Positions 35,693 through 43,646 of a stretch of DNA of 64,000 nt are shown here, piece by piece. The notes under the pieces are model-generated. The model made no database searches and had not been told where the DNA came from. It was given only the letters and a program-made list of their open reading frames with translations. The translations under genes were made by a program, and so were the position numbers. This stretch comes from CAVZTX01 sp963778375 (GTDB taxonomy: Bacteria; Chloroflexota; Ktedonobacteria; Ktedonobacterales; Ktedonobacteraceae), in contig CAVZTX010000029.1 of the NCBI GenBank assembly GCA_963778375.1, positions 1 through 64,000 on the forward strand, in the 5' to 3' direction. The first letter of the stretch is position 1; each line of letters begins with the position of its first letter.

Positions 35693-36154
35693 ATGAAACG
35701 TAGCCAGCGCAAACTCCAACGAAAATTAAAGAATCAGTATATGTTATATAGCGCCGTCACGGATCCCATGCTGCCAGGTATTACCACACCGATTCCATGC
35801 ATTGATCTTCCTCAAGGCTCCTGGCCCCGTCGTACTGTGCGCGGAATTGCCAACCTCTTTGCCTTCATCATCAAGAAGGTCAATCAACTGCTTGCCTTGG
35901 GCCTGGCCGTCCTGCTGCTGTTACTCTTTACGCGCTTCGTCCTATACTTCTTTCACCTCACTGCCAGCCAGTTTTCTTACTGGGTGTTTCAACTCAGCAC
36001 TCCCCTCGTTGCTCCATTCGAGAACCTGCTGCCCCCGCTTCCTTATAAGGGCTATACCATCGATGCTTCGACGCTGATCGCTATTCTTGGCTATGCACTT
36101 GGAGTGACGATTGTGCGACAGTTCTTTAAGCTGCTGGTCGCAAGCCCTACGTGA
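35693..36154 (+). CDS. YggT-family membrane protein
   Basis: The 153-residue protein has a basic cytoplasmic head (MKRSQRKLQRKLKNQYM). Two helices, LLALGLAVLLLLLFTRFVLY and STLIAILGYALGVTIVRQFF, enclose a YggT core, FQLSTPLVAPFENLLPPLP. YggT proteins are linked to cell division and envelope growth in Gram-positive bacteria and to osmotic shock in E. coli. Here it is not beside ftsZ or sepF. The head is longer than usual. AGAGGG lies upstream of ATG. Confidence 0.85.
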   Translation: MKRSQRKLQRKLKNQYMLYSAVTDPMLPGITTPIPCIDLPQGSWPRRTVRGIANLFAFIIKKVNQLLALGLAVLLLLLFTRFVLYFFHLTASQFSYWVFQLSTPLVAPFENLLPPLPYKGYTIDASTLIAILGYALGVTIVRQFFKLLVASPT

Positions 36155-36227
36155 TGCTTTCAATTTGGTACATTTGGGGATACTATAAGGATGATCCTAA
36201 AATCCTATAATAGTGAGAGGCTTTTTT

Positions 36228-37187
36228 ATGTTGACTCGCGTTTTTTGGAAACGCCCAGATTTGAAATTTCCAGTTCCTTTCGATACTATCTTTTTTGACG
36301 TTGACGGTGTGCTGATCAAAACGATTGACTCGTTCCATGCTACCGATATTGCTGTGGCGGAGTATATTGTTGGCACGATACAAGGTCTGGATTGGGGACA
36401 GCGTGAAGGGAAGCCTTTGCTGACTCTCGATAATGTGGCAGTTTTTAAACAGGCGGGCGGCTATAACAATGATTGGGATATGTGCTACTTATTGGCTACG
36501 CTTTATACGGCGCGATTGCGTGAATGGAAGGGGACACCTCTGGCTGAACGCAGCATCGGGGAGTGGGCTGCGTTATCGCGTGCAGCCAATGTGCAGGGGC
36601 ATGGAGGTATGGAATGGGTGAGAGAGGTGATGCCTGCAAGTGCGCAATTAGATTACGATATAATCGGGAATATTTACCACGAGTTCTACTGGGGCGCTGA
36701 AGAGTACAAGAAACGCTTTGGCGAGGCTCCACACTATCTGCCTGATTTCCCTGGTTTCGTTCATACCGAGGAGATGCTCTATCCCCCTGACCTGCCAAAG
36801 AGGTTGCGCGAAACAGGTATATCCAAGTTAGGGATGATTACCGGGCGTGTTGGCCCTGAGGTGGATAGTGCACTTGAACGTATGGAGGCGTACAGCGGAG
36901 AACGCTGGTGGGATGTTGTTATTTCCGCGGATATCTGTCCCAAACCTGATCCACGCGCCTTACGGCTGGCTATTGATGCTGTTGGAGCGAAGGGTGGCCT
37001 GTATATAGGCGATACGGCGGATGACCTTGATCTGGTTTTAAATTATGCAGCAGTGAGAAAAGAGGATGAGCCTGAGATACTTGCAGGGATGCTTGTGAGT
37101 ATGGATGAGGTGTTGATGTATCAAGAGCGAGGGGCGGATTTTATTGTTGGGTTGGTGGTGGATGTTTTGGATTGTTTACCCAGGTAA
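36228..37187 (+). CDS. HAD-superfamily hydrolase
   Basis: HAD motif I is FFDVDGVLI near the N-terminus. Motif II is MITGR, motif III lies at ICPKPDPRAL (Lys) and motif IV is YIGDTADDLDLVL. The cap inserted after motif I is about 180 residues, with unusual Trp/Tyr-rich sequence (GGYNNDWDMCYLLATLY). It is larger than in common phosphoglycolate phosphatases and closer to HAD proteins found beside histidine genes. ATG at 36228 with GAGAGG seven bases upstream is favoured over GTG at 36213; 319 residues. The substrate is unknown. Confidence 0.8.
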   Translation: MLTRVFWKRPDLKFPVPFDTIFFDVDGVLIKTIDSFHATDIAVAEYIVGTIQGLDWGQREGKPLLTLDNVAVFKQAGGYNNDWDMCYLLATLYTARLREWKGTPLAERSIGEWAALSRAANVQGHGGMEWVREVMPASAQLDYDIIGNIYHEFYWGAEEYKKRFGEAPHYLPDFPGFVHTEEMLYPPDLPKRLRETGISKLGMITGRVGPEVDSALERMEAYSGERWWDVVISADICPKPDPRALRLAIDAVGAKGGLYIGDTADDLDLVLNYAAVRKEDEPEILAGMLVSMDEVLMYQERGADFIVGLVVDVLDCLPR

Positions 37188-37523
37188 TCATCGCATTTCA
37201 GAAAGAGATGTAATCTCCACGCGCTCATCATCGTCCACTACTTGTGGAGTCTTCTCATCACTCAAATAATCAAGTACAGCTCCTGTAGCGTAGAGGATGA
37301 GGGAAAAGAAGAGGGTGAGTATTGCTATCAGAAACGTGGGAAGTAAGATGTTGACCAATTGGTTGAAGTTTAATCCAGTTCCTGGATCTCCAGGGTTGTT
37401 AGAAATGTTGCTGATAACAAAGAAGACGATGACAGTGAGGCCTAGCACTGCAATGGCCCATGCTCCCCGCTTGCACAACTTGCCAGCAAAACGCATGCGA
37501 GTGAGAGGTGTTGATGGAAACAT
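37188..37523 (-). CDS. Hypothetical two-helix membrane protein
   Basis: The 111-residue product has helices WAIAVLGLTVIVFFVIS (about 22-38) and ILLPTFLIAILTLFFSLILYA (about 60-80) and an acidic tail, EKTPQVVDDDERVEI. CAGGAG stands ten bases before ATG. The family is not recognised. Its stop directly abuts the convergent HAD gene. Confidence 0.65.
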   Translation of the reverse strand: MFPSTPLTRMRFAGKLCKRGAWAIAVLGLTVIVFFVISNISNNPGDPGTGLNFNQLVNILLPTFLIAILTLFFSLILYATGAVLDYLSDEKTPQVVDDDERVEITSLSEMR

Positions 37524-37625
37524 GATGGGTTTTCTCCTGCTGGCTGAGTAATTCTTTTCTCTCGGGTTGCCAGATTATACACGCTCTTGTTCGAGAGTCG
37601 TCAAGGTTATGGAGGAAGCGCTAAA

Positions 37626-38111
37626 TCATGATCCTCTTTTCTGCCCTTCCTCAATCAAACTCACCAAGTATTGCAACTTCTTAATCGTGTGTTCCGCGTT
37701 GCGTTTGTTGCGTTCGTAGCCGTCGGGTGCGAGTTGTTGGAACCACGCACGGATATCCTCCTCTGAGGTATCATACCATTTGGCGTCGGCTTGCAGGCGC
37801 AGGTAGACGCGCATTTGCGGGTCTTGCTTTTTGCGTATAGGAACCTTTTCTTCCTCATTGGCGCTCTCGCGTTCGTCGGCAGCTACGGCATCCGCTAGTT
37901 CCTGAGTGGGATGCAGTTCGCTATAGAGGGCGTCGATATCAGAGGCACGGAAAAATACGTCGCGCCCAACACCCCGGTGGGGTTTGATACGTCCATCGCG
38001 TACCCACGAATCGAGCATTACCCGGTCAATTCCCAGGCGGCGTGCTGCTTCACCTGCATCGACAAAGGCGAAACGCCCACTGCCCGGGCCTCCTGGCCTG
38101 TTTAACATCAT
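37626..38111 (-). CDS. Helix-turn-helix (excisionase/MerR-like) DNA-binding protein
   Basis: An HTH_17-type domain lies at about 15-65: FVDAGEAARRLGIDRVMLDS, then WVRDGRIKPHRGVGRDVFF, then SDIDALY. An acidic linker follows (AAADERESANEEE), then a C-terminal helical part (about 95-155, MRVYLRLQADAKWYDTSEED). That is too large for a phage Xis and suits a transcription or chromosome-associated factor. AGGAG lies six bases before ATG, and the ATG is 10 bp behind the VOC gene stop. It probably belongs to the rsmD-VOC-HTH operon. Confidence 0.75.
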   Translation of the reverse strand: MMLNRPGGPGSGRFAFVDAGEAARRLGIDRVMLDSWVRDGRIKPHRGVGRDVFFRASDIDALYSELHPTQELADAVAADERESANEEEKVPIRKKQDPQMRVYLRLQADAKWYDTSEEDIRAWFQQLAPDGYERNKRNAEHTIKKLQYLVSLIEEGQKRGS

Positions 38112-38120
38112 CTTCGACTC

Positions 38121-38501
38121 CTAACGCTGTTGCAGGGTGATACCAAGGCCATCAGGATCATGAAACACAGCCAGGGGCGATCCGCCGGGTCGTTGTACCT
38201 GGGGTGGCTGGGAAAAATGTACGTCCTGCGCCTTCAAGGCTTCATAGACCGACTGTAAATCATCAACCATGAAACCAAGCTGAGCTTGTCCTGCCGGTGG
38301 CCTTCCAGCATACACAGGCTGCTTCTGGTCTCCTGGCGTCATATGTAATGCAATGGTGGTCGAGCCGGTATCAAACTCCGTCCAGCCGGGCGATGTAAAT
38401 TTCAGCGGTAAGCCCAACACATCGCGATAAAAGGCTGTGGAGCGCTGCATATCGCTCACATAGACGATAAGGTAGTCAGGCTTCTGCAATTGTATCGACA
38501 T
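38121..38501 (-). CDS. VOC/glyoxalase-family protein
   Basis: This 126-residue protein has the paired beta-alpha-beta-beta-beta VOC plan. The first half begins PDYLIVYVSDMQRSTAFYRD with VLGLPLKFTSPGWTEFDTGS, and the second half begins AQLGFMVDDLQSVYEAL and ends AVFHDPDGLGITLQQ. Candidate metal ligands (His in ALHMTP, Glu/Gln elsewhere) are incomplete compared with GlxI, so it may be a dioxygenase- or fosfomycin-resistance-like fold of unknown substrate. Start 38501 has AAGGAG upstream. It overlaps the end of rsmD by 26 bp. Confidence 0.8.
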   Translation of the reverse strand: MSIQLQKPDYLIVYVSDMQRSTAFYRDVLGLPLKFTSPGWTEFDTGSTTIALHMTPGDQKQPVYAGRPPAGQAQLGFMVDDLQSVYEALKAQDVHFSQPPQVQRPGGSPLAVFHDPDGLGITLQQR

Positions 38502-39097
38502 GGGTGAATTGCTCCTTATTTGCTTCATAGAACATCAATAACGTACTCCCATAGCGCCGTTCATCGGTTTGCTTGAGGCGAGTGAGTGGCACGGCTGCCA
38601 CGCCTGAACGCTCTTTCGGGTGAATCTGGATGATTACCAGCCCCCCTGCCGCTACCAGTGGCGAGCTATCGAGGAGTGCTAACGCACGTGCCGCCATCTC
38701 ATGATACTGAGGTGGGGCCACGTAAATGATATCATACTCGCGCTGTGTGTTGTCCACTGATAGCTGAGCAGCGGCTTGCGCCTGCAAAAACTTGAATGCA
38801 TCGGCATGAATTGTCTCTGCACGATCTGTCAGACCCGTGATGCGCAAGTTTTCACGTACCAGTTTGAGTACACTTGATCTCATCTCAATGAAGGTAGCGC
38901 TGGGCTGCGCCTCGACTCAGCGCCTCAATGCCCACACTTCCTGTCCCCGCGAAGAGGTCAAGAAAACGCGCATCTTCTACACGTACCGAGAGAATATCGA
39001 AGAGCGCGGTCTTCACACGATCAATGATAGGACGCGTCCCGCTCGTCTTAGGCGCCTTCAGTTTGCGACCTTTGGCCTCACCAGTCACTACGCGCAT
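38476..39097 (-). CDS. rsmD: 16S rRNA (guanine966-N2)-methyltransferase, frameshifted
   Basis: The start MRVVTGEAKGRKLKAPKTSG with TRPIIDRVKTALFDIL is typical of RsmD, and GAGGAGG stands five bases upstream. The SAM motif is FLDLFAGTGSVGIEALSRGA. The second frame has ATFIEMRSSVLKLVREN and YDIIYVAPPQY, the NPPY-type catalytic motif in a variant form. The break near 38893 is explained by one extra C in CAGCGCTACC (minus strand). Restored it has about 206 residues, somewhat longer than typical RsmD. It overlaps the preceding gene by 20 bp and the next by 26 bp, a tight operon. Confidence 0.85.
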
Positions 39098-40553
39098 ACG
39101 CGTCCTCCTCGGCAATCAGGGACAGCACAGCTTCCACTTCATCTACGAAAAGATCTTCTTTGGCCCAAGAGATGAGAGCCTCGACCTGGTCAACCTTTAA
39201 TTTCTTTGGCGAAGGTGCTCCCCACGCGGCACGTATCAATTGATGCAGCTGTGTCTCACTGATCTGGGAGCTTGTCAGATTTTGTAGTACGGTCAAACGC
39301 CCTGGACTGGCAGTGGATGAACCTCGTACCTCTTTCAGTTCATCGAGCTTGATTCTCGCCATGACCTGTTGCTGCTCCGTATCATCATTTCCCTCGTCCA
39401 GATCTTGTAGCTCTAACTCGCCGTCATCCTCTTCATCAAATCGATAGGAATGCTGCGCATCCCGTACCATGCCACTCGAAATGGGAATGATGGGTATTTT
39501 AGAGGAGCCTGTTGAATTCGCAGGTGTAGAGGTGCGAGTGCTTGTCCCTTCTTGTGCCGTCTCTTTCACTTCCTGCGTACTCCCTTGCTGAGCAGCTGAT
39601 GCTTGCGGACGCAAGGTATCCCCCGGCACATGGAACGTAATTTGGGGACTTGTCTGACTTGCGGGAGACTGTGTCGCCTCTTTGACTTCTTTTGCGCCTC
39701 GTTGGGGTGCCGTTTCGCGTCCTGAAGGCGCATTGGATTGTGCTCCTACGTTTGGACGTGCAGGCGCAGGGGATGACGGTGAGGGAGTCGCAGTAGCTCC
39801 ATTGCCCTGGAATGCTCCCACACTTGGCCGCGTTGGTGCAGGTGTCGTAGGGGTCTGATTGAGAGCGCTTCCTGATGGCGTACTTCTTCCTTCTCGTGCG
39901 TTCCCTTGTGCCGCTGTGCCACCCTGATCTCTAGCTACCAGTGGTTGCAATTGCTTCAACGCATCGCGGTAATTTAGGCCATTAAGCGTCTTTACGTTCA
40001 ACAATTCCATCGCCTGTTTGGGGTTCAAGCCCCAGGCTTCACGAATATAGTGCATGAATTGCGAGAGCTTGATGTTTCCACCGGCCTCCCCTGGCACGTT
40101 CGGCGAAAGCGGCATACTCGCTCCCACATTCGTATTTGGACGTGCTGGTGGTGGTGACGAGGATGGCTGCATACTATCACGAACCGCTGTCGGCGGAGTT
40201 GATGATGGAGACGTCCCAACACTGCTAGAACTAGTTGTAGGTGGTCGAGATGGTGAAGATGCTGAAGGTTGTAGCGGCGTGGAGATTGCTTGTGGAATTG
40301 CCTGTCCCTGTGGGCGTGCATTGCCTTGGAGCATCTGAGTGACGCGATTCTCAACATGCCGTGAAAGATGATCCATACCCGCCTCCGCTTCACGAATCAG
40401 TTGTTCGCGCATTTCCACGCTCGCGCCCAACGGCATAGGAATGCCCATCTCAATCGTGTGTGTCCTACCACCCGTCGTAAATTGCGTTGTATAGCGCAAC
40501 CAGATGTAGGGATGCTCGCCTGCCCCTACCGCTGTATCTCTCGTATCACCCAT
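39078..40553 (-). CDS. Hypothetical protein with long disordered middle
   Basis: The 491-residue product begins MGDTRDTAVGAGEHPYIWLR with AAGGGA six bases upstream. A short N-terminal domain (to about 75) ends with SRHVENRVTQMLQ. A Pro/Ser/Thr/Gln-rich section follows. Within it, about 170-220 is a helical module (LSQFMHYIREAWGLNPKQAM to ALKQLQPL), and the C-terminus (about 415-485) has a related module (SETQLHQLIRAAWGAPSPKK). The two modules share (I/L)REAWG or IRAAWG, suggesting an internal duplication. The function is unknown. It is probably co-transcribed with rsmD. Confidence 0.65.
   Translation of the reverse strand: MGDTRDTAVGAGEHPYIWLRYTTQFTTGGRTHTIEMGIPMPLGASVEMREQLIREAEAGMDHLSRHVENRVTQMLQGNARPQGQAIPQAISTPLQPSASSPSRPPTTSSSSVGTSPSSTPPTAVRDSMQPSSSPPPARPNTNVGASMPLSPNVPGEAGGNIKLSQFMHYIREAWGLNPKQAMELLNVKTLNGLNYRDALKQLQPLVARDQGGTAAQGNAREGRSTPSGSALNQTPTTPAPTRPSVGAFQGNGATATPSPSSPAPARPNVGAQSNAPSGRETAPQRGAKEVKEATQSPASQTSPQITFHVPGDTLRPQASAAQQGSTQEVKETAQEGTSTRTSTPANSTGSSKIPIIPISSGMVRDAQHSYRFDEEDDGELELQDLDEGNDDTEQQQVMARIKLDELKEVRGSSTASPGRLTVLQNLTSSQISETQLHQLIRAAWGAPSPKKLKVDQVEALISWAKEDLFVDEVEAVLSLIAEEDAYARSDW
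39525..39549 (-). repeat. Possible in-frame repeat in the disordered protein
   Basis: TGTAGAGGTGCGAGTGCTTG with TCCCTT resembles the GTAGGGGCGATGGCTTGTCC units at 12026 and 12086. It is read as EGTSTRTSTP, close to EGAINHTSTP in the baseplate-J-like protein. Confidence 0.5.
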
Positions 40554-40710
40554 AACTTTTCCCTTGCCTTCTCGAACTGCCAAAAAGTGATTCTGTAACG
40601 TGCGAACGTACGTACCTTATTATAGCACTCTGGACTATCTCACTAGCATCTTGCCAAATAAACCATTGTAGTGTATCGTTACAACATATATTTCGTAAAG
40701 TAGAATCTGT

Positions 40711-40780
40711 CATCCCTTCGCTTTACTCTTGTCATCCTGTAGGGGCAGTGCCTTGTGCCTGCCTTCGCGAAGGATCTGGG
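40711..40780. repeat. GTAGGGGC palindrome nested in a TCATCC/GGATCTGGG repeat
   Basis: TGTAGGGGCAGTGCC with TTGTGCCTGCC (40738-40764) interrupts a TCATCCT...TTCGCGAAGGATCTGGG unit. The uninterrupted form of that outer repeat is seen at 14941-14971. Confidence 0.75.
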
Positions 40781-40816
40781 CCTTATCATATACACTGAGA
40801 AAGTTGGGCGAGACGC

Positions 40817-41476
40817 ATGCTGAGCCAATTACCCACTCAACGACCGCCGGAACAGCCGGAGCCAGAAGCGAAAAAAGTTCTTTACACTCCGAAGAAGAAA
40901 AGAGCGAGTCAGAACCAACTTGCCCTGTTCATCAAGGCGATTTTTCGTCCTCTCTTCAAGGGCATCTACTACCTCTTCCGGGGCATTCGCAACCATAAAC
41001 GAGTGGCTCTCCTGGCGATTCTCATTTTTGTAGCAGCGGCCATCATCGCGAATGGTGTCGTCACAAAAAGCTGGCCTTTTATCGGTGCTTCCGATCCTGT
41101 ACAAAGTCTGACACAGCGTGATCAGCCAAGCGGCAATAATGTGAGAGGTTGGCTCTATGCACTGCGCGATGGCAATGCCAGCGTCATGACAGGCTATCAG
41201 CAGGGCTTGATTATGTCGACGCCGCCAGATGTCAACCAACTGATCGGTTCGTTTAGCCAACCAAAAGCAAACGTTGTCTGGAAGGATATCAGTGTTATGA
41301 GCGTGTACAGCGAGTCCGATACGACGCTCGATAGTTTTATCAAAGTGGATATTACCGTTCCTGGTCAGAGTGGACCTGCTGGGGGTATCTTAATCTGGCA
41401 TTTCGTGACGCTTCCACAACAAGCGGGGCGTATTCTCTTCATTGACCTTGTATCTTCCCGCCAACTTCTACAATAA
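40817..41476 (+). CDS. Hypothetical membrane-anchored protein, 219 residues
   Basis: A basic cytoplasmic part (1-60, with LYTPKKKRASQNQ) is followed by one helix, VALLAILIFVAAAIIANGVV (about 63-82). An outer alpha+beta domain of about 130 residues follows (RGWLYALRDGNASVMTGYQQ to AGRILFIDLVSSR). It is not recognised; the outer part has the look of NTF2-like or SnoaL-like accessory domains but lacks a clear motif. It precedes the FtsH-like gene by 87 bp on the same strand and may be its membrane partner, which is inference only. Confidence 0.65.
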   Translation: MLSQLPTQRPPEQPEPEAKKVLYTPKKKRASQNQLALFIKAIFRPLFKGIYYLFRGIRNHKRVALLAILIFVAAAIIANGVVTKSWPFIGASDPVQSLTQRDQPSGNNVRGWLYALRDGNASVMTGYQQGLIMSTPPDVNQLIGSFSQPKANVVWKDISVMSVYSESDTTLDSFIKVDITVPGQSGPAGGILIWHFVTLPQQAGRILFIDLVSSRQLLQ

Positions 41477-41481
41477 CCACA

Positions 41482-41545
41482 TGTAGGGGCGTGAGCAGTC
41501 CTGTCTAGGAACAGGCAATGAGCGCCCATCGCCGATGTATCGGCC
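41482..41545 (+). repeat. Compound palindromic repeat before the FtsH-like gene
   Basis: TGTAGGGGCGTGAGCAG is followed by a CCTGTC...GAACAGG hairpin and by GCGCCCATCGCCGATG with TATCGGCC. It links the GTAGGGGC family with the CCGATGTATCGG family that is translated in two proteins. Confidence 0.8.
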
Positions 41546-41563
41546 AGTAAGGGATACACTGCT

Positions 41564-43558
41564 ATGTCACAAAAAACAAAGAAACAACCCAGTGATCTAG
41601 ATCGATCAATCAATCTGGGCATGGACCAGTTTGGGCGTTTCTTACGGCTACGTTGGATTTGGGTTCTCCTCGTGGGAATCATTCTGTGGTACATCATATT
41701 CCAGGCGCTTCCCTCAATTGGCAATCCATCGCCCGGGTCGATCCTGGCCTATGCCTTCCAGATCATGTTTGCCGTCCTCTTCGGCATTATGCAATTCGTC
41801 GCCATCTTCTGGTTTCTGGGCCGTCCGCGACTCTACTGGGTCATGCCCGGCGAGACAGGTGTCAGGTTTGAGGACTATAAGGGCAATCCAGAAGTGCTTG
41901 AGGCTGCACGACGCATCGTGCTGCTGCTGCAAGGCGTGGAAGAATTCCGCGAAATGGGCGGTCAACCTGTACGTGGCCTGCTGCTGACGGGTGATCCTGG
42001 AACTGGGAAGAGCTATCTCGCGCAATGTATGAGTACTGAAGCTGGCGTTCCTTTTGCCTACGCCAGCGCCGCCAGCTTCCGCGCTATGTTTATCGGCATG
42101 GATGTGCTGATGATCCGCAGACTATACACCAAAGCGCGTCGCCTGGCTCGTGAATATGGCGCTTGTGTGGTGTTCATGGACGAAATCGACGCCATCGGCG
42201 CATCGCGCTCACGTCAAGGGGGTGGCATGATGGGGCTTGGTGGAGGTATGTTTGGCGGCATGATGGGCACCGGCGGTCTCAACCAACTCCTGATGGAGAT
42301 GGACCCACCCAATATCGAGACGGGCTGGTTCAAGAAAATTCTGCGCACCATTGGTATGTATCATAGCCGTGTCCAGTTGCAGCCGGTGCTGACCGTCGGC
42401 GCAACCAACGTCCCTGAGTCGCTTGATCCCGCCCTGCTGCGTCCGGGGCGCTTCGACCGCAAGTTAAATGTCGCTCCTCCAACCGACAAGTATCGCGGTG
42501 AAGTCATCGAGTACTACCTGAACAAGGTCAAGCACGATCCAAACATCTCGCTCGCCGCGCTGGTGCAGCGCATGGTCGAATATACCCCGGTTGCTATCAA
42601 GCACGTCGTCAACGAGGCGGTGATCATTGCCCACTTCGATGGCCGTGAAACGATTACCTATAAGGACCTGGTCGAGGCCCAGGATGTCCACGAGTTTGGC
42701 CTGCGCCAGCTCAGCGAACTCACGCCGATTGAACGCAGACGACTTGCCTATCACGAAGCTGGACATGCTGTCGCTTGTTATTACCTCATGGATCGCTACT
42801 TCCCGGCATTTGTGACCTTGCATCGCCATGGCGACCTGGAAGGTGCGGCAGCATTTGCCGCCTGGCGTCAAAAAGAAACCATCGTCACCCGCAGTAAAGA
42901 AGATATCCTTGCCCGTATCCAGGTAGCACTCGCCTCCCGCGCCGCCGAAGAACTCTTCCTCGATGTCAACTTGAGTGGTGTCACCGGCGACCTCCAGAGC
43001 GCAACCGCCAATGCCGCCATGTATGTCGGTGCCTATGGCATGGATGGCACACTCACATCGGGACTCGCCCTCGGTGGCATGGAGAAAGTGCCAAAGGCCG
43101 GTGACCGCATAGAAGCCGTGCTTCAGTCGCAATTCAAGGCCGTCAAACGTCTCTTCCGCGAACATAGCGAAGCCGTGATGGCCGTCGCCGAAGCCTTGAT
43201 CGAAAAGGACGAGTTGGTAGCCGACGAAATCAAGCAATTAATCGACGAGGCCGACGCCAAACGCGTTGCTACCAAGGTCTTCTCCGAGTTCGAGGCGCTC
43301 CTCGGCAACGGGAATGGCCATGGCCATAGCAACGGGAAGAACGGCAACGGCCATCTACTCATCGGGAGCGCTGGTAGCACGAGTAGTTCTAGCACGAGCG
43401 GGGACAATGGTGGTACGAACAGTAGTAGCAACTATGGAACTCCTCTTCCAGGCCAGATTGACTCAACAACTTCATTCCATTCGGAGAGTGGAACCGGTAC
43501 CAACAGTATGCCGCTCTCTCCACACGATGATGACCGACTATTCTTTATGGGAGGGTAA
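41564..43558 (+). CDS. Divergent FtsH-like membrane AAA protease
   Basis: Two membrane helices (about 28-48 and 57-83) are separated by only a few residues, so the usual FtsH outer domain is missing. The AAA domain has Walker A GDPGTGKS, Walker B ACVVFMDEIDAIG and SRH ATNVPESLDPALLRPGRFDR. After Walker B lies a Gly/Met-rich insertion (about 221-240) unusual for the family. The M41 peptidase has HEAGH and the third-ligand region SGVTGDLQSAT. The C-terminus (about 580-664) is low-complexity Gly/Asn/His then Ser/Thr. It should unfold and degrade membrane proteins. It is probably a second, specialised FtsH paralogue. Confidence 0.88.
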   Translation: MSQKTKKQPSDLDRSINLGMDQFGRFLRLRWIWVLLVGIILWYIIFQALPSIGNPSPGSILAYAFQIMFAVLFGIMQFVAIFWFLGRPRLYWVMPGETGVRFEDYKGNPEVLEAARRIVLLLQGVEEFREMGGQPVRGLLLTGDPGTGKSYLAQCMSTEAGVPFAYASAASFRAMFIGMDVLMIRRLYTKARRLAREYGACVVFMDEIDAIGASRSRQGGGMMGLGGGMFGGMMGTGGLNQLLMEMDPPNIETGWFKKILRTIGMYHSRVQLQPVLTVGATNVPESLDPALLRPGRFDRKLNVAPPTDKYRGEVIEYYLNKVKHDPNISLAALVQRMVEYTPVAIKHVVNEAVIIAHFDGRETITYKDLVEAQDVHEFGLRQLSELTPIERRRLAYHEAGHAVACYYLMDRYFPAFVTLHRHGDLEGAAAFAAWRQKETIVTRSKEDILARIQVALASRAAEELFLDVNLSGVTGDLQSATANAAMYVGAYGMDGTLTSGLALGGMEKVPKAGDRIEAVLQSQFKAVKRLFREHSEAVMAVAEALIEKDELVADEIKQLIDEADAKRVATKVFSEFEALLGNGNGHGHSNGKNGNGHLLIGSAGSTSSSSTSGDNGGTNSSSNYGTPLPGQIDSTTSFHSESGTGTNSMPLSPHDDDRLFFMGG

Positions 43559-43572
43559 GCCCGCGTAGTACT

Positions 43573-43628
43573 GTCATCCCTTCGCTACCGCTCACATCTG
43601 GGACGCCGAGCGGTAGCGAAGGGATGAC
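43573..43628. terminator. 21-bp perfect hairpin behind the FtsH-like gene
   Basis: Arms 43573-43593 and 43608-43628 (starting GTCATCCCTTCGCTACC) are exact complements with a 14-nt loop containing ACATCTGGG. This belongs to the TCATCC/GGATGA repeat family. By place it could end the FtsH transcript, though no T-run follows. Confidence 0.6.
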
Positions 43629-43646
43629 AATTGTAAGGGCGTAGTG

